Notes: generated from the sequence alone by a model not told the origin. A stretch of DNA of 64,000 nt from Modestobacter italicus (GCF_000306785.1 NC_017955.1:1736001-1800000), one strand, 5' to 3'. Counted from the stretch's first letter, positions 36,288-45,673 are shown. Translations and numbers: made by a program.

Positions 36288-37700
36288 TCAGGTGCGGGGC
36301 CGCAGCAGCTGGGTGAGCGGGAGGACCACGACCATCACCGCGGCCAGGACGAACGCCGTCCACTGGAAGGCGTGGTCGGCGCGCAGCCCGAAGTAGACCG
36401 AGCCCACCACCGCCGAGCCGAAGCCCAGGCTCGCCTGCATCACGGTCAGCAGCAGCCCACCGCCGAGGCCGGCCAGGTGGCCGTGCACCTGGCTGAGGAT
36501 CACGCCCATCAGCGGCGACCAGAGCAGGGCCATGCCGACGCCGACCACCACCATCGGGGCCGCCACGCGCCACGCCGAGTAGACCTCCGTCGCGGCGAAC
36601 CCGTCGACGACCAGCCCGACCCAGACGAGGCCGCCGGCGGTCAGCGCGCCACCGGCGGCGAGCACGCCCACCCCGAACCGGGCCATCAGCCGCCCGGTGG
36701 CGAGCGAGGCGCCGAGGAAGCCCAGCGACATCGGCAGCAGGCTCAACCCGATGCGCAGCGGCGAGAGCCCGTGGCTGCCGGCCATGAACGCGTACACGAA
36801 CATGAAGCCGCCGAACGTGACGAACACCGGCGCCGCGACCAGCAGGCCGATCCGCACCGTGCGGAAGGCGAACAGCTCCGGCGGCAGCAGGGGCAGCCCG
36901 CCGCGGCGCTGCAGCCGCACCTGCCACCAGACGAGCGCGGCCAGGGCCACCGGCGCGGCGACCAGGCAGACCCAGGTCCACAGCGGCCAGCCGGTGGCGC
37001 GGCCCTCGGTCAGCGGGAAGATCAGCAGCGTCATGGTGGCGCCCAGCAGCACGGCCCCGACCCAGTCCAGCGACGTCCGTGCGGGTGCCTTGGTCTCCGG
37101 CAGGTAGCGGACGACGCCGATCATCACCAGCAGCGCGACCGGGGTGTTGATCCAGAACACCGAGCGCCAGCCGAGGTCGGATCCGGCCAGGCTGCCGCCG
37201 ACCAGGAACGCCAGCGAGGTGGACAGCCCGGCGGTGGCGGCGAACCACCCCAGCGCCCGGGTGCGGTGGTGCCCCTCGGAGTTGGCGTGGATGCTCGCCA
37301 GCACCTGCGGGGAGAGCGCGGCGGCCGACAGGCCCTGCAGGAACCGGGCGGCGACCAGCTGGCCGGGCGTCTGGGCCACCGCGCACAGCAGGCTGGTGAC
37401 GGCGAACATGCCCAGGCCGACCAGCAGCATCCGCTTGCGGCCGAACGAGTCGCCGAGCCGGCCCCCGATGACGACCAGCGCGGCGTAGACGACGCCGTAG
37501 GCGGCCACCACCAGCTGCAGCGTGCCCGCCGAGGCGCCCAGCTCGGTGCCGATCTGGCGCAGCGCGACGTTGACGCTGAACACCGACATGACCGGGACGA
37601 CGGCCGCGGCCAGCGTCGCGAGGAGGGCGATCGGGTGCATCCGGCGGTGCTCGGCCGCTGGTGCGGCGGCGACCGCGGGGGAGGAGAGATCGGAGCTCAT
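36288..37700 (-). CDS. MFS drug transporter (14-helix DHA2 type)
   Basis: 470 residues with about 14 membrane helices. The motif A-like loop GGRLGDSFGRKRMLLVG follows helix 2, and the motif C region LGWRSVFWINTPVALL is characteristic of DHA2 exporters. It should expel drugs or other toxic organic compounds by proton antiport. ATG at 37700 has no Shine-Dalgarno. It is divergent from the XRE regulator at 37802, which probably controls it through repeated CCTGG elements in the 100-bp gap. Confidence 0.93.
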   Translation of the reverse strand: MSSDLSSPAVAAAPAAEHRRMHPIALLATLAAAVVPVMSVFSVNVALRQIGTELGASAGTLQLVVAAYGVVYAALVVIGGRLGDSFGRKRMLLVGLGMFAVTSLLCAVAQTPGQLVAARFLQGLSAAALSPQVLASIHANSEGHHRTRALGWFAATAGLSTSLAFLVGGSLAGSDLGWRSVFWINTPVALLVMIGVVRYLPETKAPARTSLDWVGAVLLGATMTLLIFPLTEGRATGWPLWTWVCLVAAPVALAALVWWQVRLQRRGGLPLLPPELFAFRTVRIGLLVAAPVFVTFGGFMFVYAFMAGSHGLSPLRIGLSLLPMSLGFLGASLATGRLMARFGVGVLAAGGALTAGGLVWVGLVVDGFAATEVYSAWRVAAPMVVVGVGMALLWSPLMGVILSQVHGHLAGLGGGLLLTVMQASLGFGSAVVGSVYFGLRADHAFQWTAFVLAAVMVVVLPLTQLLRPRT

Positions 37701-37801
37701 GGGAGGCAGCGTGCGGCGTGCCGGATGCTGGTGGTGAGAGCCTGGTGATCCTGGTACCCGCACACCCTGGATGACGGGCGCGGCAGCGGTCACCATGAGG
37801 C

Positions 37802-38653
37802 GTGACCACCTCCCGGCGCACCGAGCTCGCCGACTTCCTGCGCACCCGCCGGGAGCGGCTGACCCCGGACGACGTGGGGCTGCCCAGCGGTGGCCGTCGC
37901 CGCACGCCGGGCCTGCGCCGGGAGGAGGTCGCGCTGCTCGCCGGGGTCGGGGTCACCTGGTACACCTGGCTCGAGCAGGGCCGCGACATCAACGCCTCGG
38001 TGCAGGTGCTCGAGGCCATCGCCCGCACCCTGCGGATGGACTCCCAGGAGCGGTGGCACCTCTTCCAGCTGGCCGGCGTCACGGTCGTCGCCCCGGCATC
38101 GCCGTGCAGCGGCGTGGGCGAGGCCGGTCAGCTGATCCTCGACCAGCTCGATCCGTTCCCGGCGGTGGTGCTCTCGCCCCGCTACGAGATGCTCGCCTAC
38201 AACCGGGCCTTCAACGCACTGGCCGGCGACCTCGACTCGCTCGACCCGGGGGAGCGCAACCAGCTCTGGTTGTTCTTCACCCATCCGCACTGGCGCGACA
38301 TCTGCATCGGCCGCCGACCCGAGGCTGCTGCGCACATGGTCGGCACCATGCGGGCCGGCCTGGCCGACCACCTCGACGACCCGCTGTGGACCGAGCTGGT
38401 GCGGCGGCTGCGCGAGGCCTCGCCGGAGTTCGAGGTGCTGTGGCGGCGCCACGACGTCGTGGACCGCGGTCTTCCGGCCAAGGACTTCCGCAGCCCGGTC
38501 GGCGACCTGCACCTGCAGCTGCAGCGGTTCAGCACCGGTGAGCTGCCCGGCGGTGCGCGGATGATGGTCTACACGCCCCGGGACGACGTCACCCGTGCTC
38601 GGCTGCACCAGCTGGTCCACCACGACGCCGCCCAGCGGCTCCGCGCGGTGTGA
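37802..38653 (+). CDS. XRE-family regulator with MmyB-like ligand domain
   Basis: 283 residues. The helix-turn-helix (LADFLRTRRERLTPDDVG, PGLRREEVALLAGVGVTWYT, WLEQGRDINASVQVLEAIA) is followed by the MmyB-like domain (VLSPRYEMLAYNRAFNAL through LQLQRFSTGELPGGARM). It belongs to the same family as the regulator at 4161-5003 and the broken copy at 26585-26788. It is divergent from the MFS exporter and is probably its ligand-responsive regulator. The last 65 bases overlap the convergent methyltransferase-like gene. Confidence 0.92.
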   Translation: MTTSRRTELADFLRTRRERLTPDDVGLPSGGRRRTPGLRREEVALLAGVGVTWYTWLEQGRDINASVQVLEAIARTLRMDSQERWHLFQLAGVTVVAPASPCSGVGEAGQLILDQLDPFPAVVLSPRYEMLAYNRAFNALAGDLDSLDPGERNQLWLFFTHPHWRDICIGRRPEAAAHMVGTMRAGLADHLDDPLWTELVRRLREASPEFEVLWRRHDVVDRGLPAKDFRSPVGDLHLQLQRFSTGELPGGARMMVYTPRDDVTRARLHQLVHHDAAQRLRAV

Positions 38654-39155
38654 CCCGGGAGGCTCCTCGCCAGGGGGTTCGGCGCGGCATCCAGCGCGGC
38701 ACCTCGGCGGAGAACTCCTCGTACGCCGGGCCGAAGGTCTCCCGCAGCGTGGGCTCCTCGTAGCCGCGGACGAAGACGTCCGTCGTGATGCCGACGACGA
38801 CCAGGTAGACGAGCAGGCCTCCGCTGGCGAAGAGGAGCGCCTGCCCCAGGAGGAGCGCGAAGACCGCGAGGTACATGGGGTTCCGCACGAAGCGGTAAGC
38901 ACCCTCGACGACCAGCTGCTCGGTCGGCGCCGACGGGGCGGGCGTCCCGCGCCCGTGCCAGGCGAAGGCGACGAAGGCGTGGCCGAGCACCGCGGCACCG
39001 GGCAGGACGAGCGACCAGCCGAGGACGTCGAGCCACGCCGCCTGGTCACCGGGCCGGTCCCAGCCGGTGATCAGCAGGGGCACCAGGCCGCAGACGGTCC
39101 CGGGTGCGAGCAGCAGCCAGCCGAGGCTGCCCAGTGCGGCTGAGGTCCTGGTCAT
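38589..39155 (-). CDS. Isoprenylcysteine carboxyl methyltransferase/phospholipid methyltransferase-like membrane protein
   Basis: 188 residues with about four membrane helices and the PEMT/ICMT signature VVEGAYRFVRNPMYLAVFAL followed by RGYEEPTLRETFGPAYEEF. The family methylates membrane-bound lipids or thiols using S-adenosylmethionine. The 30-residue basic tail, encoded over the end of the convergent regulator, is not part of the family domain. ATG at 39155 precedes the first helix. Confidence 0.85.
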   Translation of the reverse strand: MTRTSAALGSLGWLLLAPGTVCGLVPLLITGWDRPGDQAAWLDVLGWSLVLPGAAVLGHAFVAFAWHGRGTPAPSAPTEQLVVEGAYRFVRNPMYLAVFALLLGQALLFASGGLLVYLVVVGITTDVFVRGYEEPTLRETFGPAYEEFSAEVPRWMPRRTPWRGASRVTPRGAAGRRRGGPAGAAEHG

Positions 39156-39265
39156 GACCGCCTCGATCCGGGGTCCGGCAGGACGAGCGTAGGACGCTCC
39201 CGGGGTACGAACCAGGCCCCGGAGCACGCGCGGACGTGCCGGACGGACGACGACCGGCGGGGAGG

Positions 39266-39862
39266 TCAGCCGCGGGGCAGGTCCCGGCCGTCGGGCAGGG
39301 TGCGGCCGCTGAGGAGGGCGACGAGCTGACCGCGGTCGGCACGGACGACGTCCCCCTCGCCCCAGCTCCAGCCACCGTCGGCGGCCTCGAGCCGGACGCC
39401 GGTCAGGTCGATGCCGAACCAGGCGCCGCGGGCCCCGGTGAGCTGGTCGAGCACCGCGGTGACCGCTTCCGCCGGCGCGACCGGCGGCCGGTCGAGCGCG
39501 ACGGTGACGTCGAGGGAGTGGATGACGGCGTGGGTGAGCGCGCCGACCGCGCCACCACCGGGCGGCTGCCAGGCGTGCAGCACGGGGGAGCGCAGCGCGG
39601 CCAGGTGGTCGGCGACCGTCAGCGACCCGTCGCGGGCGGCCACGGTGTCGGACAGGACGCCGAAGTCCCCGCGGGCCGCCGCCATCTCCGCGCCGAACTG
39701 CTCCGGGGTCAGCCGGGCCGGCATCGTCACGTGGGCGACCACGTGCCGGACCTGCCACCCCGCGCACAGCGACGGCGCGTCCCAGGTCTGGTCGGGCGCG
39801 GACCCGAGCAGGTCGGCCAGGCCGTCGAACGTCGGTGCCACCCAGGACTGCAGGTCGGTCAC
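39266..39862 (-). CDS. Maleylpyruvate isomerase-family mycothiol-dependent protein
   Basis: 198-residue DinB/MDMPI-fold protein: WDAPSLCAGWQVRHVVAHVTM at the N-terminus (metal-binding His), then LTHAVIHSLDVTVAL (further His). A C-terminal part has FGIDLTGVRLEAADGGWSWG and SGRTLPDGRDLP, typical of the TIGR03083/86 group. These enzymes use mycothiol as cofactor in isomerisation or detoxification; the substrate is unknown. Confidence 0.88.
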   Translation of the reverse strand: MTDLQSWVAPTFDGLADLLGSAPDQTWDAPSLCAGWQVRHVVAHVTMPARLTPEQFGAEMAAARGDFGVLSDTVAARDGSLTVADHLAALRSPVLHAWQPPGGGAVGALTHAVIHSLDVTVALDRPPVAPAEAVTAVLDQLTGARGAWFGIDLTGVRLEAADGGWSWGEGDVVRADRGQLVALLSGRTLPDGRDLPRG

Positions 39863-39944
39863 GGTGGAGGTCCTCTCGTCGCGGACAGCGCACGCTACCG
39901 GTGAGGACGGCCGCCAGGACCCGGACTCATCGGGCCGCGACGCG

Positions 39945-40148
39945 CTAGTACGTCCGCTGCTGGCGGCGGGCGATCAGCACGAGCACACCCACGACGACGA
40001 CCAGCGGCACCCAGCCCGGCAGCCCGAACGGCCCGAGCAGCAGCGCCGCCACGAGGAGCACCAGGCGGAAGGCCAGCCAGAGGGCCACCGCGAACAGCAC
40101 CCAGTACAGCCAGGGCCGCTCGTACTGCAGCCGGCGCAAGTAGTCCAT
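39945..40148 (-). CDS. Small two-helix membrane protein
   Basis: 67 residues: MDYLRRLQYERPWLYWVLFA, then two hydrophobic helices (about 14-36 and 43-58), then the basic end RRQQRTY. ATG at 40148 is chosen. I do not recognise a family or see any motif. Confidence 0.65.
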   Translation of the reverse strand: MDYLRRLQYERPWLYWVLFAVALWLAFRLVLLVAALLLGPFGLPGWVPLVVVVGVLVLIARRQQRTY

Positions 40149-40316
40149 GACCCCATCCTCGTCGTCCGTGGCGGTGTCGACACGGTCACCCGCCACATCG
40201 GCAGCAGGACCGGTCGACTGAAGGCGTACCGGTCACGCCCGGACCGACGACTTCCCGCGACCGGGCCCGTCCTCCTGGCGAGGCCCTGCACGGGGTCGGG
40301 ACCGAGGGAGGATCCG

Positions 40317-40916
40317 ATGAGCAAGGTCATCGCGTCGGCGTCGATGTCGCTGGACGGCTACATCGCCAAGGACGACAACAGCATCGGGCGGTTGTTCGAC
40401 TGGCTGCAGAACGGGGACGTGGAGATCCCGACCGCGTCACCGGGCATCACCCTGCACCTCGGCCAGGCCAGCGCCGAGTACTGGCGCCGGTGGACCTCCG
40501 ACCTCGGTGCGCTCGTGTGCGGCCGGACGTTGTTCGACTTCACCGACGGGTGGGGCGGGCGGCACACCATGGACGTGCCGGTCGTGGTGGTGACCCACTC
40601 CGTCCCCACCGAGTGGGTCGACGCCCACCCGGACGCGCCCTTCTCCTTCGTCACCGACGGCGTCGGGTCGGCCGTCGCGCGGGCACGGGAGATCGCCGGC
40701 GACCGGGTCGTCGCGGTCACGGCCGGGACCATCGCCCGGCAGTGCCTGGAGCTGGGGCTGCTCGACGAGGTCGCCGTCGACCTGGTCCCGGTCGTCATGG
40801 GCCGGGGCCGGCCGTTCTTCGGCGAGCTCGCCCAGGACGACGTGCCGCTCGGGGACCCGGTGACCTGCGTGCAGGGCGACCGGGTCACCCACCTGGTGTT
40901 CCCCGTGGCGCGCTGA
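40317..40916 (+). CDS. Dihydrofolate-reductase-fold (RibD C-terminal-like) protein
   Basis: 199 residues starting SKVIASASMSLDGYIA, with LVCGRTLFDFTDGWGG, AGTIARQCLELGLLDEVAVD and PVVMGRGRPFFGEL, the marks of the DHFR/RibD_C superfamily of NADPH-dependent reductases. It is not a folate-pathway DHFR and the substrate is unknown. GGGAGGATCCG before the ATG is a strong ribosome binding site. Convergent with the glucosidase, three bases away. Confidence 0.9.
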   Translation: MSKVIASASMSLDGYIAKDDNSIGRLFDWLQNGDVEIPTASPGITLHLGQASAEYWRRWTSDLGALVCGRTLFDFTDGWGGRHTMDVPVVVVTHSVPTEWVDAHPDAPFSFVTDGVGSAVARAREIAGDRVVAVTAGTIARQCLELGLLDEVAVDLVPVVMGRGRPFFGELAQDDVPLGDPVTCVQGDRVTHLVFPVAR

Positions 40917-40919
40917 GGG

Positions 40920-42551
40920 TCAGTCCTCGACGAGCCAGACGGCGGTGTCCGGCGGCAGCGCCACGGTGGCGGCCGAGGCCTTGACGTGCGTGGAGGAGGC
41001 CAGCAGCACCGAGCCCGGGTTGGGCACCAGCACGGTCCCGGTGCCCATGTTCACCACGCAGCGCACTGTCTCGTCGTCCCCGGTGCTGCGCACGGTCAGC
41101 ACGTCACCCTGCGTCTCGACGGTCGCGTCGCCGGAACCGAGCGCCGGGTGGGCCGCGCGCAGCGCGAGCGCCCGCCGGTAGAGGGTCAGCATCGAGCCGC
41201 CGTCCCGGGTCTGCCGGGAGACGGCGAACCCCTCCCACTCCGCCGGGATCGGCAGCCACGGCTGCGCCGCGCCGTCGGGGGAGAAGCCGACGCCGGCCGA
41301 GTCGTTCCACGGCATCGGCACCCGGCAGCCGTCCCGGCCGGCCCGCGCGCCGCCGCTGCGCCAGAAGATCGGGTCGAGCTTCGCCTCGTCCGGGACGACG
41401 GCCTGCGGCAGCCCTAGCTCGTCGCCGGCGTACAGGTACGGCGAGCCCGGCAGCGCCAGCATCATCAGCGCGGCCGCGCGGGCCCGGGAGGTGCCCAGGG
41501 CGCCGCCGCCGAACCGGCTCACCTGCCGGTCCTTGTCGTGGTTGCCCAGCACCCAGGAGACCGGGGCGCCGACCCGGCCGAAGGCGTCGAGCGCGGTCTG
41601 CACGCCGTCGGCGAAGGCCTCCACGGACCACCGCGACTTGAGCAGCCGGAAGGAGAAGGACTGGTGCATCTCGTCGGGCCGCGAGTACAGCGCCACCTGC
41701 TCCAGGTCGGCCAGGCAGACCTCACCGACCAGCATCGTGTCCGGGTACTCGTCGCAGATCGACCGCCAGCGCCGCCACACGTCGTGCACCTCGGGCTGGT
41801 TCCAGGTCATCGCCTGCTCCGGCCCGTGCCCGAACAGGGTGGGGGAGTAGCTGCCCGGGTTGTCCCGCAGCTCGGCGTCCTTGAACAACCCGTAGGCGAC
41901 GTCGACCCGGAAGCCGCTCACGCCGCGGTCCAGCCAGAACCGCAGGGTGCGGTCGAAGTCGGCGGCCACAGCCGGGTCCCGCCAGTTCAGGTCGGGCTGC
42001 TCGGGCGCGAACAGGTGCAGGTACCAGCGGCCGTCCGGCGTGCGGGACCAGGCCGGCCCGCCGAAGAGCGACTGCCAGTTGTTCGGCGGCTCGTCCGAGG
42101 GCGGCGCGAAGTGGTAGCGGGCGGCCTCCGCGGAGTCCGGGTCGGCGAGCGCCGTCTGGAACCAGGGGTGCCGGTCGGAGGTGTGGTTCGGGACGACGTC
42201 GAGGATCACCCGCAGGCCGAGCTGCCGGGCGTCGGCGACGACGGCCTCGAGGTCGGCCACGTCGCCGTAGTCGGGGTCCACCGCCCGGTAGTCGACGATG
42301 TCGTAGCCGCCGTCCGCGCCGCCCGAGGGGTAGTGCGGGTTGATCCACAGCGCGTCGACCCCGAGCCAGGACAGGTAGGGCAGCCGGGAGCGGAGACCGG
42401 CGAGGTCGCCGATCCCGTCACCGTTGCTGTCGGCGAAGGAGCGCAGGTAGACCTGGTAGACCACGGCGGTCCGCCACCAGTCGGCCGGGGCCTGCCCCGA
42501 CGCGAGGGAGTGCTCCGCCGGGGTCCGCACCGTTGCGAGCCGGGATGCCAT
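40920..42551 (-). CDS. Alpha-glucosidase (glycoside hydrolase family 13)
   Basis: 543 residues. It hydrolyses alpha-glucosidic bonds of small oligosaccharides, acting in the cytoplasm (no signal peptide). The four GH13 regions are visible: DVVPNHTS, GFRVDVAYGL (nucleophile Asp), LVGEVCLADL (acid/base Glu) and VLGNHDKDR (third Asp). It opens WWRTAVVYQVYLRSFADSNG, typical of oligo-1,6-glucosidase/maltase types. ATG at 42551 is preferred. No sugar transporter is adjacent. Confidence 0.94.
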   Translation of the reverse strand: MASRLATVRTPAEHSLASGQAPADWWRTAVVYQVYLRSFADSNGDGIGDLAGLRSRLPYLSWLGVDALWINPHYPSGGADGGYDIVDYRAVDPDYGDVADLEAVVADARQLGLRVILDVVPNHTSDRHPWFQTALADPDSAEAARYHFAPPSDEPPNNWQSLFGGPAWSRTPDGRWYLHLFAPEQPDLNWRDPAVAADFDRTLRFWLDRGVSGFRVDVAYGLFKDAELRDNPGSYSPTLFGHGPEQAMTWNQPEVHDVWRRWRSICDEYPDTMLVGEVCLADLEQVALYSRPDEMHQSFSFRLLKSRWSVEAFADGVQTALDAFGRVGAPVSWVLGNHDKDRQVSRFGGGALGTSRARAAALMMLALPGSPYLYAGDELGLPQAVVPDEAKLDPIFWRSGGARAGRDGCRVPMPWNDSAGVGFSPDGAAQPWLPIPAEWEGFAVSRQTRDGGSMLTLYRRALALRAAHPALGSGDATVETQGDVLTVRSTGDDETVRCVVNMGTGTVLVPNPGSVLLASSTHVKASAATVALPPDTAVWLVED

Positions 42552-42682
42552 GGACAGAGCATCGGCAGTCCTCGGTGCGTCGGCTGTGAACCAGGTCACC
42601 AGAGAATCGCCGAGAACCTGGCGGATCTCGCCATGCTCGGCCGACTCGCGTGGCCACCCGCCGCGGCAGCCCCTTGCGTCAC

Positions 42683-42699
42683 ATACCCCCGGGGGGTAT
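42683..42699. promoter_or_regulatory. CsoR-type palindromic operator
   Basis: ATACCCCCGGGGGGTAT is a near-perfect palindrome of the class bound by CsoR/RcnR-family copper or sulfur-stress repressors. It ends nine bases before the ATG of the DUF4396 gene. TATCAA, six bases before that ATG, overlaps the operator's right end and may be the -10 of a leaderless promoter. Confidence 0.6.
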
Positions 42700-42708
42700 C
42701 AAGGCGGC

Positions 42709-43170
42709 ATGGAACACACCAGGGAACTGACCTCGGTCAGCTGGGCGGCGGCCCGGCAGGCCACGCTGCACTGCCTCACCGGCTGCGCCATCGGTGAGGT
42801 CCTCGGGATGGTCATCGGGACGGCGCTGGGCCTGCCCGACGCCGGCACCGTGGCCCTGGCCGTCGCGCTGGCCTTCGTCTTCGGCTACGCGCTCACCATG
42901 CGCGCGGTCCTGCGCGCCGGGCTGCCGTTCCGGCAGGCCCTGGGCGTGGCCCTCGCCGCCGACACCGTCTCGATCACCGTCATGGAGGTCATCGACAACG
43001 CCGTGATGCTGTCGGTGCCCGGCGCGATGGAGGCCGGGCTCAGCAGCGCGCTGTTCTGGCTGTCGCTGGCCGGGTCGCTCGCGGTGGCCTTCGTGCTCAC
43101 CGTCCCGGTCAACCGCTGGCTGATGAGCCGTGGCCGCGGGCACGCCGTCGTCCACGCGCACCACCACTGA
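42709..43170 (+). CDS. DUF4396 membrane protein, possibly metal-linked
   Basis: 153 residues with about four membrane helices. The N-terminal LHCLTGCAIGEVLGMVIG carries a Cys pair next to the membrane, followed by TVMEVIDNAVML. The C-terminus ends in a His-rich tail (HAVVHAHHH) that could bind metal. DUF4396 proteins are of unknown function. The CsoR-type palindrome just upstream suggests control by copper or a related stress. Confidence 0.85.
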   Translation: MEHTRELTSVSWAAARQATLHCLTGCAIGEVLGMVIGTALGLPDAGTVALAVALAFVFGYALTMRAVLRAGLPFRQALGVALAADTVSITVMEVIDNAVMLSVPGAMEAGLSSALFWLSLAGSLAVAFVLTVPVNRWLMSRGRGHAVVHAHHH

Positions 43171-43194
43171 GCCGGGCGCCGGGATCAGCCCGGC

Positions 43195-43224
43195 GGCCCG
43201 GGCCCGCCGTGGCGGGCCCGGGCC
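43195..43224. terminator. Bidirectional terminator between DUF4396 and acetamidase genes
   Basis: GGCCCGGGCCCGCC and GGCGGGCCCGGGCC are perfect 14-bp arms with GT between them. The hairpin lies in the 59-base gap between two convergent genes, close to the acetamidase stop. Confidence 0.75.
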
Positions 43225-43229
43225 GTCGG

Positions 43230-44252
43230 TCAGCGCTGGGCGAGGTAGGCGGCGGCGGTGTCCCGGAGCCGGGCGTGGACGCCGTCGAAGGCGGCCGCGC
43301 CGGGCAGGTACCGCTTCGCCAGCTTGGCCACCATCGTGTAGTTGGTGTCCACCACGTTGCCGGCCGGCGCGAGCCCGGCCTGGCTGACCAGCTGGTAGGC
43401 GTCGAGGGTGTCCCAGCCGGTCAGCTCGGCCGCCCAGCCGACCAGGTCGCGCTGGCTGACCCGGTAGGCGTCCTCCAGCGGGCGCACCGAGCCGGTGGAC
43501 ATCAGGAACTCGTCGCTCTCCAGCCGCGGCCACGCCGGCGCGCCGCCCTTGATGAGCTCGACGACGACGACCGTGCGCATGGCCGCCTCGACCGCGGTGC
43601 CGCACACCTCGCCCTCGCCCTGCCGGCAGTGCCCGTCGCCCAGGGACAGCTGCGCGCCGGGCACGTTGACGCCGAGGTAGACGGTGGTGCCCGCGCGCAG
43701 CTCGGGGGTGTCCATGTTGCCGCCGTGCGCGGCCGGGGTGATCGACATGAACACCTGGCCGGCGGCCGGGGCGACGCCGAGCGTGCCGTGCATCGGGTCC
43801 AGCGGCAGCTCCACCTCCGGCCCGCCGCGGCGCGGCCGGAACAGGCAGGTGCCCCGTTCCCGGTCGACCTCGTAAACCCAGACGACCTCCTCGAGGGGGT
43901 CGTGCAGCATCGCCGTCTCGTGCGTGGCGGTCAGCGCCCCGAAGTGCGGGAACGTCGTGGAGACCGCCCAGTCCCGGGCCGGGGCGATGTCGACGACGTG
44001 CACCGCCAGGGTGTCGCCGGGCTCGGCGCCCTCGACGTGCACCGGCCCGGTGACCGGGTTGAGGTAGGGGAACTCGCAGACCCGGCTGGGCAGGTCGTCG
44101 ACCGAGCGCACCCGGCCGCCGAAGCAGTCCTCGGTGGTCAGCTCGACCACCGTGCCGGGGCGGACCCACAGCAGCGGCTCGCCGCCGCCGAAGACGTAGC
44201 GGAGCTGGTCGGGCGCCGGGTCGAGGGAGACGACCTCCAGCTGGGCGGTCAC
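43230..44252 (-). CDS. Acetamidase/formamidase family protein
   Basis: 340 residues of the FmdA/AmdA family: ELTTEDCFGGRV, NPVTGPVHVEGAEPGDTLAV, MHGTLGVAPAAG, AAHGGNMDTPEL, YLGVNVPGAQLSLGDGHCRQ and GEGEVCGTAVE. It hydrolyses short amides such as formamide or acetamide to ammonia and the acid, giving nitrogen and carbon. GTG at 44252 overlaps the permease stop by four bases, so it is translated with the permease. The layout (MarR, AmiC-like protein, permease, acetamidase) parallels, from memory, the inducible acetamidase locus of Mycobacterium smegmatis. Confidence 0.94.
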   Translation of the reverse strand: MTAQLEVVSLDPAPDQLRYVFGGGEPLLWVRPGTVVELTTEDCFGGRVRSVDDLPSRVCEFPYLNPVTGPVHVEGAEPGDTLAVHVVDIAPARDWAVSTTFPHFGALTATHETAMLHDPLEEVVWVYEVDRERGTCLFRPRRGGPEVELPLDPMHGTLGVAPAAGQVFMSITPAAHGGNMDTPELRAGTTVYLGVNVPGAQLSLGDGHCRQGEGEVCGTAVEAAMRTVVVVELIKGGAPAWPRLESDEFLMSTGSVRPLEDAYRVSQRDLVGWAAELTGWDTLDAYQLVSQAGLAPAGNVVDTNYTMVAKLAKRYLPGAAAFDGVHARLRDTAAAYLAQR

Positions 44253-45673
44253 TTCCCCTCCTCCGCCAGCACCGGCCTGCGGCCGGTGGCCAGCAGGAAG
44301 ACCAGCACGACGACGCCGATGCCCAGCCACACGAAGCCGAGCATCTGCGCCGCGACCTTCGCGTTGATGACGACGTAGAAGAGGATCGCGAACCCGATCA
44401 CCGGGACGGCGAGGTGCCGCCACCAGTCCCGGCTCTTCTGCCGCACCACGAAGTGCACGACGACGGCCACGTGCAGCACCAGGAACGCCGACAGCGCACC
44501 GAAGTTGACCAGCGTGGACAGCAGGGTGATGCCGTCGTCGCGCTGGCTCATGTAGATGCCCAGCACCAGGCTGACCGCGGCCACCAGCAGCGTGGCGTTG
44601 ACCGGCACCCGCCGGGTCGGGTGCACCTTCGCCAGGAACGACGGCAGCTGCCGGTCGCGGGCCATCGCGAACAGCAGCCGGGAGGTGGCGGCCTGGGCGA
44701 CGAGCGAGTTGGCGAAGCCCCAGGCGATCGCGGTGGCCACCGCGGTCACCACGTACAGCCAGTGCCCGCTGGCCGCCTCGGCGGCGTCGTAGAACGCGGT
44801 GCCGCCGGCGTCGCCCTCGGAGATGAGGGTGTCCGGGTTCGGCACGAGCAGCGCCGCGATCCAGGTCTGCACGATGAACAACGTCCCGGCCAGCGCCAGC
44901 GCGGCGATCATCGACTTGCCGATCGAGCGCGCGGAGTCGCGGTTCTCCTCGGCGAGGGTCGAGATGCCGTCGAACCCGAGGAAGCTCAGCACCGCGATCG
45001 AGACGGCGCCGAACACCAGGCTGAGGGAGAACGTGTCGCTGTTGTAGATCGGGGTCAGCGCGCCGAGGCCGTTGCCCTCGCCGCGGGCCAGCGCGATTAC
45101 GCCGATGAGCAGGAACACCGCCAGCACGATCAGCTCGCCGATCAGCATGATCCGGTTGACCCGCGCGGTGAACTCGATGCCGAGGTAGTTGACGACGGTG
45201 TTGAGGACGACGAAGCCGACCAGCCACACCCACACCGGGATGCCGCTGACGATCGCGTTCATGGCGACCGCGGCGATCAGGTAGAGCAGGCCGGGGACCA
45301 GCACGTAGTCCAGCAGGATCATCCAGCCGGCCAGGAACCCGACCGGCTGGGCGATGCCGCGACCGGCGTAGGTGTACACCGAGCCGGCCATCGGGAAGGC
45401 CCGGGACATCTGCGAGTAGGAGGCCGCGGTGAACGCCATGGCCAGCCCGCCGACGGCGTAGGCCAGCGCGATCATCCCGCCCGAGGCCTGGAAGACGCTG
45501 CCGAAGATGCCGAACGGCGCGATCGGGACCATGAAGACCAGGCCGTAGACCAGCAGGTCGGTGAAGCTCAGCGAGCGCTTGAGCTCCTGGTGGTACCCGA
45601 AGGCCTCCACGCCGGGAGCGCCTTCTCCGGCGGTGGCCGCCGGTGCAGGGTGGGTGGTGCGTGGATCGGTCAC
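44249..45673 (-). CDS. APC-family amino acid/amide permease
   Basis: 474 residues with about 12 membrane helices. It begins with a cytoplasmic FGYHQELKRSLSFTDLLVYG segment, then FMVPIAPFGIFGSVFQ, and includes FLGFDGISTLAEENRDSARS, the usual APC signature region. GTG at 45673 has GAGGAG seven bases upstream. It should import the substrate, or a related amine or amide, for the coupled acetamidase gene. Confidence 0.93.
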   Translation of the reverse strand: MTDPRTTHPAPAATAGEGAPGVEAFGYHQELKRSLSFTDLLVYGLVFMVPIAPFGIFGSVFQASGGMIALAYAVGGLAMAFTAASYSQMSRAFPMAGSVYTYAGRGIAQPVGFLAGWMILLDYVLVPGLLYLIAAVAMNAIVSGIPVWVWLVGFVVLNTVVNYLGIEFTARVNRIMLIGELIVLAVFLLIGVIALARGEGNGLGALTPIYNSDTFSLSLVFGAVSIAVLSFLGFDGISTLAEENRDSARSIGKSMIAALALAGTLFIVQTWIAALLVPNPDTLISEGDAGGTAFYDAAEAASGHWLYVVTAVATAIAWGFANSLVAQAATSRLLFAMARDRQLPSFLAKVHPTRRVPVNATLLVAAVSLVLGIYMSQRDDGITLLSTLVNFGALSAFLVLHVAVVVHFVVRQKSRDWWRHLAVPVIGFAILFYVVINAKVAAQMLGFVWLGIGVVVLVFLLATGRRPVLAEEGK

